Below, piece after piece: positions 35,967-44,214 of a stretch of 64,000 bases of DNA (positions are counted from its first letter, which is position 1; every line of letters begins with the position of its first letter). Both the position numbers and the translations under genes were made by a program. The DNA comes from DAOUBP01 sp964513075 (GTDB lineage Bacteria; Chloroflexota; Anaerolineae; CG2-30-64-16), in NCBI GenBank assembly GCA_964513075.1, contig CAZELR010000018.1:4774-68773 (forward strand). The letters are read 5' to 3'. The notes under the pieces are model-generated. The model was not told where the DNA came from. It ran no database searches and was given only the letters and a program-made list of their open reading frames with translations.

Positions 35967-36389
35967 TTATTGCTCCCCGATGATCTTCAGCAGCACTCGT
36001 TTTCGCCGCCCACCGTCGAACTCGCCATAGAAGATCTGCTCCCACGGCCCAAAGTCCAGCCGACCCTCGGTGATGGCTACCACCACTTCGCGGCCCATCA
36101 CCTGGCGTTTCATGTGCGCGTCCGCATTGTCCTCGCCAGTGCGGTTGTGCCAGTAGCCGCTCACTGGCTCATGCGGCGCAAGTTTCTCCAACCAGACTTC
36201 ATAGTCGTGGTGCAAGCCGCTTTCGTCGTCATTGATGAACACGGATGCCGTGATGTGCATCGCGTTCACCAGGCAGAGACCCTCTTTGATGCCGCTCTCG
36301 CGCAGTGCGGCTTCAACCTGTGGCGTGATGTTGACGAACCCGCGGCGGCCCGGGATGTTGAACCATAATTCTTTACGATAGCTTTTCAC
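35967..36389 (-). CDS. YjbQ/UPF0047-family protein
   Basis: 140 aa, normal family length, with the characteristic NAMHITASVFINDDESGLHHDYEVWLE and HMKRQVMGREVVV. Family members have been reported to have weak thiamine-phosphate synthase activity; the physiological role is unsettled. It follows the small membrane protein gene after 6 bp on the same strand. Confidence 0.92.
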   Translation of the reverse strand: MKSYRKELWFNIPGRRGFVNITPQVEAALRESGIKEGLCLVNAMHITASVFINDDESGLHHDYEVWLEKLAPHEPVSGYWHNRTGEDNADAHMKRQVMGREVVVAITEGRLDFGPWEQIFYGEFDGGRRKRVLLKIIGEQ

Positions 36390-36395
36390 CGCAGC

Positions 36396-36737
36396 CTACT
36401 TGACGATCGCGAAGATCAGCCAGGTGAGCAGGCTGAGCACAACGGAGCCGAGCAGCGCACTCCAGAACCCGTTCCGCAGATGCACGCCCTTGACCAGCGC
36501 GGCCATCAGCATGATCATCAGTGCGTTCAGCACCAACGCAAAGAGGCCCAGGGTCACGATGGTGATGGGGAGTGAGAGGAACCCCAGGATCGGACGCACG
36601 ATCGCGTTCAGCAGACCAAGCACCAGGGCGGCTACCGCGGTTGTGCCCAGATCTTTGATGCCGATGCCCAGGTTCAGCTTGGAGATAATAAAGAGGCTGA
36701 CCGTGGTTACAAGCCAGGTTACTAGAAAGCTCGTCAT
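36396..36737 (-). CDS. Small four-helix membrane protein (phage holin superfamily IV-like)
   Basis: 113 aa with four hydrophobic helices, including SFLVTWLVTTVSLFIISKL and ALVLGLLNAIVRPILGFLSLP, matching the widespread PF04020 membrane family. The holin name is historical; cellular members have no known lytic role. The start at 36737 follows AAGGAG at six bases. Probably an operon with yjbQ. Confidence 0.85.
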   Translation of the reverse strand: MTSFLVTWLVTTVSLFIISKLNLGIGIKDLGTTAVAALVLGLLNAIVRPILGFLSLPITIVTLGLFALVLNALMIMLMAALVKGVHLRNGFWSALLGSVVLSLLTWLIFAIVK

Positions 36738-36898
36738 ACGATTCTCCTTCCAGAGTGAAATGACCGATACAAAATACACTACGTGCTATCTGTCCATAAG
36801 TTGCATCGCGCGGCATGCTGGCTTACCGACATGTCTCATGAAAGATCATTCAATAGAGACTCGAGATAGATTCGAGGAAAACCGCCCCTCAAGGACAA

Positions 36899-37842
36899 AT
36901 GAGAATGACTGATTACAATCGATGGATCGCAGAGCACATCCCCCTGCAGACCGGCAAGACCGCGCTGATTACCGGCGCAAACAGCGGACTGGGGTACGAG
37001 GCGGCGAAGGTGCTGTCAGGCCGGAACGCGCGTGTGATCCTGGCCGTGCGTGATCCGGTCAAGGGCGAGCGTGCGGCTGCACAGATCCGGCGCACCGTGC
37101 CGGGGGCCGATCTGGAGGTGCTGCTGCTTGACCTGGCCAGCCTGGCATCCATCCGCAGCGCCGCGGCCGCCTTCTTGTCGGCTTATGACCGGTTGGATAT
37201 CCTGATCAACAACGCGGGCGTAATGGCGATCCCGCGGCGCACGACCGCCGACGGCTTTGAGATGCAGTTTGGCACCAACCACCTGGGGCATTTCGCGCTC
37301 ACTGGACTGTTACTGCCGTTGTTGCTGGCGACGCCGGCCGCGCGCGTAGTGACCGTGAGCAGTGGCGCGCACATTCTCGGGCGCATGAACTTTGGTGACT
37401 TGCAGGGCGACGGTTTTACCAGCCCTGGTTGGTGTATGGCCAGAGCAAACTGGCCAACCTGCTCTTTGCCTATGAGTTGCAGCGTAAGCTGGCGGTGACC
37501 GGCGGCAGCACCATCAGCGTTGCCGCGCACCCTGGCTACGCGGCCACCAATTTGCAGGCCGTGGGGCCGGAAATGGTCGGGTCGGGATGGGGCAAACGGC
37601 TCATGTCTTTCAGCAACCGGTTGTTAGCGCAAAGTGCCGCGCTGGGCGCGTTGCCCGAAGTCTACGCAGCTGCCTCCCCCGACGTGCGCGGCGGCGATTA
37701 TATCGGGCCGAACGGATTGCTGGAGCAGGGTGGGTATCCGAAAAAGACGCGGTCCAACGGTCGCTCACACGATCGAGCGGCGGCAATCCGATTGTGGGCT
37801 GTGTCGGAGGCGTTGACAGGAGTCAGTTATCGGTTGGGTTAG
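36899..37842 (+). pseudogene. Short-chain dehydrogenase/reductase, frameshifted
   Basis: The first part (from ATG 36899 or 36905) carries the SDR cofactor motif TGANSGLG, NNAG and the serine region VVTVSSGAH. The catalytic YGQSK continues only in another frame from about 37418 on, through HPGYAATNL to the stop at 37842. Restoring one T in the tttt run at 37414-37417 gives a continuous DGFYQPWLVYGQSKLANLL typical of retinol-dehydrogenase-like SDRs. It is either a real inactivating deletion or a homopolymer sequencing error. AAGGA precedes the start. Confidence 0.8.
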
Positions 37843-37860
37843 TTTGGCGCGCCCCTGTTT

Positions 37861-37889
37861 TTGACAATCTGTCGGAATGGCGCGATACT
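37861..37889 (+). promoter_or_regulatory. Promoter of the lacI-GH65 operon
   Basis: TTGACA (37861-37866), 17 bp, GATACT (37884-37889). The first operator begins near the predicted start of transcription. Confidence 0.75.
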
Positions 37890-37897
37890 GTGCATAG

Positions 37898-37908
37898 TTA
37901 AACGTTTA
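37898..37908 (+). promoter_or_regulatory. LacI-family operator O1
   Basis: TTAAACGTTTA with perfect palindromic core TAAACGTTTA (central CG as in LacI/GalR operators), placed at about +3 to +13 of the predicted transcript. Confidence 0.75.
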
Positions 37909-37959
37909 GATGGATTATTACTGCCGCCTGCTGTTGCGGTCTTATTTTTAACTCAGGAG

Positions 37960-37970
37960 TTAAACGTTTA
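37960..37970 (+). promoter_or_regulatory. LacI-family operator O2
   Basis: A second identical TTAAACGTTTA lies between the AGGAG ribosome site and the lacI start codon. The centres of the two sites are 62 bp apart, close to six helical turns, suitable for looping. Confidence 0.75.
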
Positions 37971-37971
37971 C

Positions 37972-39024
37972 ATGGCTGTGCCGACCATCCATGATGTTGC
38001 CAGGGAAGCTGGCGTCTCCATCGCTACAGTTTCGTATGTCCTCAACGGCACCCGACCCGTGGCCGCAGAGACGCACCAGCGCGTGCTTGGCGCGGCGCAG
38101 CGGCTCGGCTATCGGGCCAACATCATGGCGCGCAATCTGCAAGCGCGCGAAACGCGTCTCATCGGTTACACCTGGCGTCCCAGCCTGGCCGATTCGTTCA
38201 ATCCCATCCTGGATCGTTTTCTGCCTTCCATGGCCGAGGCGGCCGCGCGGCATGGCTATCGTGTACTCACCTTCCCCACTGCATCGCTGGAACACGAGCT
38301 GGCGACCTACGAAGAGATGATGCGCATCGGTCAGGTGGATGGTTTTGTCTTGTCTAGCACCAACCGGGATGACCCACGTGTGCGCGCTTTGCTGGACGCC
38401 GGGTTTCCGTTTGTAGCGTTCGGTCGCGCCAACTCGGATTGGGATTACCCCTGGGTCGACGTGGACAGCGCGGCAGGGATGGAGATGGCCACCGCGCATC
38501 TTATCGCTCAGGGGCATCGCCGGATTGCGTGTCTGGCATGGCCCGAGACGTCGCTGACTGGGCAGTATCGGCTCGCCGGCTATCTATCTGGGATGGCCGC
38601 GGCCGGTCTGACGCCTGAACCGGGGTGGGTCCTGCACGGAGAGAGCAGCTATGGTGGTGCGTACGGCCTGACGCAGCAGCTGTTGAGCCTGGCTCCCCGG
38701 ATGCGACCGACCGCTGTAGTAGCAATGACTGACTTGATGGCGATAGCTGCGCTCAATGCGGGGTGGGATGCCGGCTATCAGATGGGTCGCGATCTGGCAG
38801 TGGTCGGCTTCGATGATGCGCCTATCGCCTCTGTTGTTCGTCCCGGCCTCTCCAGTGTGCGCCAGCCCATCGCTGAAGTGGGCGAGCGCCTGGCCACCAT
38901 GCTGGCCGACCTGTTGGCTGGCCGCGCGATCACCGAATCTCACATCCTTTTGCAGCCCGAGCTCGTTATCCGTGAATCCAGCGTACAACATCACGGACGC
39001 GAAATATCCGTTCTCGAAAGCTGA
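37972..39024 (+). CDS. LacI/GalR-family transcriptional regulator
   Basis: 350 aa. The N-terminal helix-turn-helix is PTIHDVAREAGVSIATVSYV (residues 4-23), followed by the hinge NGTRPV and a periplasmic-binding-protein-like sensor domain (VDGFVLSSTNRDD, IAALNAGWDAGYQ, VVGFDDAPIAS). It should repress its own operon through the two TTAAACGTTTA operators and respond to a sugar linked to the downstream GH65 enzyme. The ATG at 37972 immediately follows operator O2; the frame upstream covers the promoter and cannot be coding. Confidence 0.94.
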   Translation: MAVPTIHDVAREAGVSIATVSYVLNGTRPVAAETHQRVLGAAQRLGYRANIMARNLQARETRLIGYTWRPSLADSFNPILDRFLPSMAEAAARHGYRVLTFPTASLEHELATYEEMMRIGQVDGFVLSSTNRDDPRVRALLDAGFPFVAFGRANSDWDYPWVDVDSAAGMEMATAHLIAQGHRRIACLAWPETSLTGQYRLAGYLSGMAAAGLTPEPGWVLHGESSYGGAYGLTQQLLSLAPRMRPTAVVAMTDLMAIAALNAGWDAGYQMGRDLAVVGFDDAPIASVVRPGLSSVRQPIAEVGERLATMLADLLAGRAITESHILLQPELVIRESSVQHHGREISVLES

Positions 39025-39071
39025 GCACGCTCAGCGATTCAACGATTTCATCATTTGGGAGACGAATACTT

Positions 39072-41882
39072 ATGAATCTGCAAGCAATCATCTTTGACCT
39101 GGACGGTGTCATCACCGATACCGCCGAATATCATTATCAGGCCTGGCAGCGTCTGGCCGATGAAGAAGGCCTGCCCTTTGACCGTGAGATTAACGAGCAT
39201 TTGCGTGGGGTTGGTCGTCGCGAATCGTTGGAGATAATTCTGGCCGGCCGGCCGGCTGCAGAGGCTGCGATTGTCGAGATGACCGATCGCAAGAACCGGT
39301 ATTATGTGGCGCTGCTCGAGCGGGTGAGCCCTGCTGACCTCCTGCCCGGCGCCCTGGAGCTGTTGCACGAGGTGCGCGCTGCCGGCCTGAAGATTGGCAT
39401 CGGCTCGGTCAGCAAGAACACGCCGATCGTAATTGAACGCCTGGGCATTGCCGAGCTGCTGGACGCTGTCGTCGACGGCCATATTGTCGAACGAAGCAAG
39501 CCTGCCCCCGATATTTTCCTGAAGGCTGCCGAGTTGTTGGGCGTGCCGCCTGCTGCTTGCGTCGTGGTCGAAGATGCGGCTGTCGGTGTGGACGCGGCTT
39601 TGGCGGCTGGGATGTGGGCCGTCGGGTTGGGGCCGGTCGAGCGGGTGGGACATGCCCATCTACGCTTTGAGAGCCTCGCCGGCGTCACCCTGGCCGATAT
39701 CCGCGCCGGATTGGAAGCGGCAGTCTGGACGGTGGCTGAGTCGGCCTTCGATCCGGCCAGCATGCTGCACAAGGAAACTGTTTTTACCACCGGCAACGGC
39801 AACTTCTGTGTGCGCGGCTGCTTCGAGGAAGGCTATCCTGGCGAGAACGCGGCCAGCTTCATGCACCGGCTGTGGGATGATATGCCGGTCAATGTTACCG
39901 AGTTGGCCAACCTGCCGCGGTGGTGGGGTGTTGATATCTGGGTCAACGACGTGCGGTTCCGTTTGGATCGGGGAACGGTGCTCGACTATCATCGTTGGTT
40001 GGACTTGCGCACGGGCGTACTCGCGCGCACGGTGCGTTGGCAGCCGGCAGACGGCGGGCCGGTGCTCGATTTCTGCTTCGAACGTTTCATTAGCCTGGCC
40101 GATCCCCACTGCGCTGCCGTCAATGTGCAGGTGGCCGCGATCAGTGGTCAGGCGGAGCTGCGCTTGCGCACCGGGTTGGACGCGCACGTCGAAAATACGG
40201 GACTGGTCCACTGGAATCTGGTGGCGCAAGCAGTGACGTCTGACACCGCTGTCCTGCATGTCCGCACGCGCGCCACCGGTGAGGACCTGGCCGTAGCGAT
40301 GGCCGTCAGTATGTCGGGGGTCCCGTGGCAGCCGGGGATGTGTGACGCGGATGGTCAACCGGCCATCGAGCGCCGTGCGACCCTGCGAGCGGGCGAGAAC
40401 CTGGCGCTCCAAAAATTCATCGCGGCCGTGCCGGGGTTTGACGCCGCAGATTTCGAGGCAGTCGCGCTGGCGATGGCACGGCGGGGGCAGGCCGAAGGCT
40501 ATCTGGGGTGGCGTGCGATGAATGATGCCGAGTGGGCCAGAAGTTGGGAGGCCTCGGATGTGGAGGTCGAGGGGGATAACGAGGCGCAGCTTGCGCTGCG
40601 CTTTAACATCTTCCAATTGTTGATTGCTGCCCCGCGCACCACCGACCGCGCCAGCATTGGCGCCAAGACCCTCTCTGGTTTCGGCTATCGGCATCACGCA
40701 TTCTGGGATACTGAGATCTTTATGCTGCCACTGTTCAGTTACACTCAGCCGGAATTAGCTCGCAATATGCTGATGTATCGGTGGCATAACTTGCCCGGCG
40801 CGCGCGCCAAGGCGACAGGTAATGGCTACGAGGGCGCACAATTTCCGTGGGAGAGTGCCGGTGATGGTCGCGAGGTCACGCCGACCTGGGTGACACATTT
40901 TGCCGACCCCAAACAGCTGGTCCGCATCTGGACCGGCGATATTGAGATTCACATCACCGCGGATGTGGCTTATGGGATTATGCAGTACTGGCGGGTTACC
41001 GGCGATGATCGTTTCATGGCTGAACACGGCGCAGAAATGATCCTCGATGGAGCCAGTTTTTGGGCGAGTGCGGCGCAACTCGAGATCGATGGCAAGTATC
41101 ATTACCGTAATGTCATCGGTCCGGATGAGTATCATGATCGTATCGACGATAACGCCTACACCAACCGTCTGGCAAAGTGGCACCTGGAGACCGCGCTGGA
41201 CGTCCTGGCATGGCTGAATCATGAGTATCCGGACCGGGCGACCGCATTAGCGGCCGGTCTGGACCTCAGTGCGGCGCGGCTGGCGCACTGGGCCGAGGTT
41301 ATCGAGAGCATGTATCTGACCGCGGATCCTGAAACCGGCCTGATCGAGCAGTTTGCCGGTTATTTTGGCCTGACTGATGCGGATCAGGCGGTGTTGCGTG
41401 ATCCGCAGCGGAACAAGTCTATGCAGGCGCTGCTCGATATCGAAGGCTGTGCAGCGACGCAGAATCTCAAACAACCCGATGTGCTGATGCTTCAATATCT
41501 CCTGCCCGAGCGCTTTGGCGCCGAACAGGTGCGCGCCAACTACGACTACTACGCTCCCCGCACTGACCACGAACATGGCTCCAGCCTGGGTCCGAGCATC
41601 AGCGCGGTCATGGCATGTCGGATGGGCGAATACGAACTGGGATATGAGCACTTCCTGCGCGCGGCTCGCGCTGACCTGCTGGATGTGCGGCATAATGCCG
41701 GCGATGGCATCCATGGCGCCAGCGCGGGTGGGTTATGGCAGGCTGTTGTTTTTGGGTTCGCCGGCCTGCGATTGACCGAGCCGGGCTGGGAACTTCGGCC
41801 CATGCTGCCCGCTGGCTGGACTCGGCTTGCGTTCAAATTCTTCTATCGCGGCAAGCAGGAGAGTGTGGAAATCAACGCGTAA
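39072..41882 (+). CDS. Beta-phosphoglucomutase fused to GH65 disaccharide phosphorylase
   Basis: 936 aa. Residues 1 to about 215 are a HAD beta-phosphoglucomutase (IIFDLDGVITDTAEYHYQAW; VVVEDAAVGVDAALAAGM). The rest is GH65, from KETVFTTGNGNFCVRG to the catalytic acid E686 in GPDEYHDRIDDNAYTN. GH65 phosphorylases split maltose, trehalose, kojibiose or nigerose to beta-glucose 1-phosphate, which the fused mutase would convert to glucose 6-phosphate, saving ATP. The exact disaccharide is unassigned. GGGAG precedes the ATG, 47 bp after lacI, so the pair forms one regulated operon. Similar fusions are known. Confidence 0.93.
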   Translation: MNLQAIIFDLDGVITDTAEYHYQAWQRLADEEGLPFDREINEHLRGVGRRESLEIILAGRPAAEAAIVEMTDRKNRYYVALLERVSPADLLPGALELLHEVRAAGLKIGIGSVSKNTPIVIERLGIAELLDAVVDGHIVERSKPAPDIFLKAAELLGVPPAACVVVEDAAVGVDAALAAGMWAVGLGPVERVGHAHLRFESLAGVTLADIRAGLEAAVWTVAESAFDPASMLHKETVFTTGNGNFCVRGCFEEGYPGENAASFMHRLWDDMPVNVTELANLPRWWGVDIWVNDVRFRLDRGTVLDYHRWLDLRTGVLARTVRWQPADGGPVLDFCFERFISLADPHCAAVNVQVAAISGQAELRLRTGLDAHVENTGLVHWNLVAQAVTSDTAVLHVRTRATGEDLAVAMAVSMSGVPWQPGMCDADGQPAIERRATLRAGENLALQKFIAAVPGFDAADFEAVALAMARRGQAEGYLGWRAMNDAEWARSWEASDVEVEGDNEAQLALRFNIFQLLIAAPRTTDRASIGAKTLSGFGYRHHAFWDTEIFMLPLFSYTQPELARNMLMYRWHNLPGARAKATGNGYEGAQFPWESAGDGREVTPTWVTHFADPKQLVRIWTGDIEIHITADVAYGIMQYWRVTGDDRFMAEHGAEMILDGASFWASAAQLEIDGKYHYRNVIGPDEYHDRIDDNAYTNRLAKWHLETALDVLAWLNHEYPDRATALAAGLDLSAARLAHWAEVIESMYLTADPETGLIEQFAGYFGLTDADQAVLRDPQRNKSMQALLDIEGCAATQNLKQPDVLMLQYLLPERFGAEQVRANYDYYAPRTDHEHGSSLGPSISAVMACRMGEYELGYEHFLRAARADLLDVRHNAGDGIHGASAGGLWQAVVFGFAGLRLTEPGWELRPMLPAGWTRLAFKFFYRGKQESVEINA

Positions 41883-41927
41883 CGTTTGATCTGATCTTCT
41901 GCGTCGATCGGTGACATCTGTGGGCAA

Positions 41928-41964
41928 AAAAGTGCCAGGCGTCTGTGGTGCGCCTGGCACTTTT
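41928..41964. terminator. Bidirectional terminator between convergent genes
   Basis: A perfect 14-bp stem aaaagtgccaggcg (41928-41941) with its complement at 41951-41964 and a 9-nt loop; flanking A and T runs serve both strands. Confidence 0.92.
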
Positions 41965-41990
41965 GGCTTAATCATGCCTGAGCAAGGGCC

Positions 41991-44087
41991 CTATTGTTCG
42001 GGCCGATGACAGTTTTGGCAGGTATCGTTGGTTCGGCCGGCATGATCGGCCGGCGCTGCCTTCACGCCACCCTCCGGGTTGTGGCAGACCAGGCACTGAT
42101 CGCGGCCGGTCAACTCATGCGGGATAGCCGGCGGGCCTTCCGATTCGCCAGCCGAGTCATCGTCGGAGGCGGGCGCAGCTTCTGACGCAGGGCTGTCCAG
42201 CGATGCCACATGGCAATTGGTGCAGATGTCGGACGTGAAGGCCGCGTGGTTTTTGGGCCACGGCTTGATGCCGCTGTCCAACCCGTGGCAGTTCTTGCAT
42301 TCACCCATGCCCGCCAACAAGTGCGGGATGGCGGGCGCGGCGCCCGCTGCGACCCCTGCCTGGCCTGCTTTATGGCAATTGGTGCAGATGTCGGCCGGGA
42401 AGGCAGCATGGTTTTGGGGCCACGGCTTAATGCCGCCTGCTGCATGGCAGTTCTTGCACTCGCCCATGCCCTCGAGCTGGTGCGGGATGGCCGGCGCAGC
42501 GCCCGGAGCGACCCCGCCTTCCTGCAGTGACGCCTGATGGCAGCTTGCGCACATGTCCGTCGTAAAGGCCGTGTGATTCTCCGGGTACGGTTTTACCTTG
42601 CCCGGCCCATGGCACACCTGGCAGTCGGTCGTCAGAGCGACAGGGTGCGGGATGGGATTAGGCCCGCCTTGAGAGGGGGCGGCAGGCGGCGCCGAAAGCT
42701 TGCGCACCTTCGGCGCGTCCAGGCCCACGTATTTCCACTGGGTGGCATGGCACGCGCTGTTCGAGCAGAAACTGCTGTTGTCGCTGCCGCCTGGGTTATC
42801 CACCTTGTGGCAGCCCTCGCAGCTCGCGTCGAACTTGTACCGGTGCTCCGCCAGCCAGGTGGTGCTGCGATGTGCCTCGGGTTCTGCTGCACTCGCCGTC
42901 TGAATTGCCGGCAACAGCTGCCCCGGCAAGGCCACCTGTGGGATGCTGTGGCAGATGTTGCACTCCAGGCGAATTGCCTGGTTATCGCTGCTCAGGTGCT
43001 TGCCATCATGACAGCGGAAGCAGCCCGGGAAGTTCTTGTGCCCGATGTTGTCGGGATGAGACTCCCAGGTGACATTCATGAAGGGGAAAGCGGTCTTATC
43101 GAAGATGGCCTGCAGGCCGGCTACCGCGGCCTCAACATCTGGCTGGCGGGCCGAGTAAACCTCGGCATGTTGGGTCTTGTAGAGATCGACTACGCCCGCG
43201 ATCGCCACTGCCGCTTCTGCTTCGCTGGCGTAGGGCTTGCCCAGGACTTCGCTGCCATATTGTTTGATGAAGGGCAGGTCCGCCGCGATGGTGCCGTTCG
43301 CCAGTGCAGCGTCAAGCGCATCGTCTGAGTTGCGGAAGATGTGCGTCGCGCGGTTGTGGCAATCCACGCAGTCCATCTGCCGTTTCTCCGCCTTGGCAAT
43401 GTCCTCCGGCGTCAGGGTGCTGTCGGTGGAGACGTATTCGGTCACCTGGCCGTTATACGCCACCTGCACCCAGGGGATGTCCTGGCGCTTCTCGTCGGTG
43501 GCGATGTAGTAGACCGGGTTTTCGATGTGCCAGTGGATGCCGCGGCTGGTGTTGGCGCCCTCCGTCGCACCACCTGTCTTCAATAGCAGCGCCGTCTGCG
43601 TCAGGCTGTTCTGTTCGTCCTGGGCGTAGTCCGGGATGATGTTCAGGCGTTCGGCGTAGAATTTTTGCGGCCAGTGGCATTGCTCGCAGACCACCGTCGT
43701 CGGCCGCAGGCTTTTGATGGGCGATGGGATCGGGCGTTCGTATTGGTTGAGCGGGTAGACCCAGAGATAGCGCGCATTTTCGATCTTAGCCTTCACGGCA
43801 GCCATCACGCCGGGCCCCACATGGCAGGTGCCGCACTCAACGCGCGAGTGTGGCGAGTGTTCGTAGGCAGTGTACTCCGGTTTCATTACGTGACATAATG
43901 AGCAAAATGGCGTGGATTCGGTGTAGTCGAGCACAGTGACAGACGCAATGAAGAAGACGAAGAGCGCGACGACGGCTGCCAGTGCGCCGAGCACCCAGGG
44001 CCAGCGTTTGCGGCGTCGCTTGGGTGATTTGACCTCCGGGAGCGGGGAGGCGGTTTCGGGTGGTTGCGGTGCGACTTGATCTGCCAT
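41991..44087 (-). CDS. NapC-type 16-heme c cytochrome with repeated C-terminal modules
   Basis: 698 aa. One N-terminal anchor helix (WVLGALAAVVALFVFFIASV) is followed by a NapC/NirT-like start (FCSLCHVMKPEY, ECGTCHVGP). There are 15 CxxCH motifs in total plus one CSNSACH (C-x4-CH). The last part consists of repeated diheme modules of the pattern IPHxLxGMGECKNCH ... NHAAFxxDICTNCH, similar to those at 16893-18546. NapC-type proteins take electrons from menaquinol and pass them outward; the long heme chain suggests transfer to a periplasmic enzyme or the cell surface. GAGGT precedes the ATG. It is alone on its strand with its own promoter. Confidence 0.92.
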   Translation of the reverse strand: MADQVAPQPPETASPLPEVKSPKRRRKRWPWVLGALAAVVALFVFFIASVTVLDYTESTPFCSLCHVMKPEYTAYEHSPHSRVECGTCHVGPGVMAAVKAKIENARYLWVYPLNQYERPIPSPIKSLRPTTVVCEQCHWPQKFYAERLNIIPDYAQDEQNSLTQTALLLKTGGATEGANTSRGIHWHIENPVYYIATDEKRQDIPWVQVAYNGQVTEYVSTDSTLTPEDIAKAEKRQMDCVDCHNRATHIFRNSDDALDAALANGTIAADLPFIKQYGSEVLGKPYASEAEAAVAIAGVVDLYKTQHAEVYSARQPDVEAAVAGLQAIFDKTAFPFMNVTWESHPDNIGHKNFPGCFRCHDGKHLSSDNQAIRLECNICHSIPQVALPGQLLPAIQTASAAEPEAHRSTTWLAEHRYKFDASCEGCHKVDNPGGSDNSSFCSNSACHATQWKYVGLDAPKVRKLSAPPAAPSQGGPNPIPHPVALTTDCQVCHGPGKVKPYPENHTAFTTDMCASCHQASLQEGGVAPGAAPAIPHQLEGMGECKNCHAAGGIKPWPQNHAAFPADICTNCHKAGQAGVAAGAAPAIPHLLAGMGECKNCHGLDSGIKPWPKNHAAFTSDICTNCHVASLDSPASEAAPASDDDSAGESEGPPAIPHELTGRDQCLVCHNPEGGVKAAPADHAGRTNDTCQNCHRPEQ

Positions 44088-44159
44088 AGATACCTCGCTT
44101 CATGGGGGGACAGTGACGGCTTATCCGCCGGAAAATGCCGCGATCGAACAACTATCTCT

Positions 44160-44188
44160 ATTGTAGCATTGGAGCCTAAATTACACAA
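44160..44188 (-). promoter_or_regulatory. Promoter of the 16-heme cytochrome gene
   Basis: Minus strand TTGTGT (44183-44188), 17 bp, TACAAT (44160-44165), about 70 bases before the start codon. Confidence 0.65.
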
Positions 44189-44214
44189 GAGACGAAAATG
44201 ACGGGTCCCTTGTC

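Noticed and set aside
37410..37425. Programmed ribosomal frameshift in the SDR gene
   Set aside because: There is no typical slippery heptamer, stem-loop or internal ribosome site, and SDRs are not known to use recoding.
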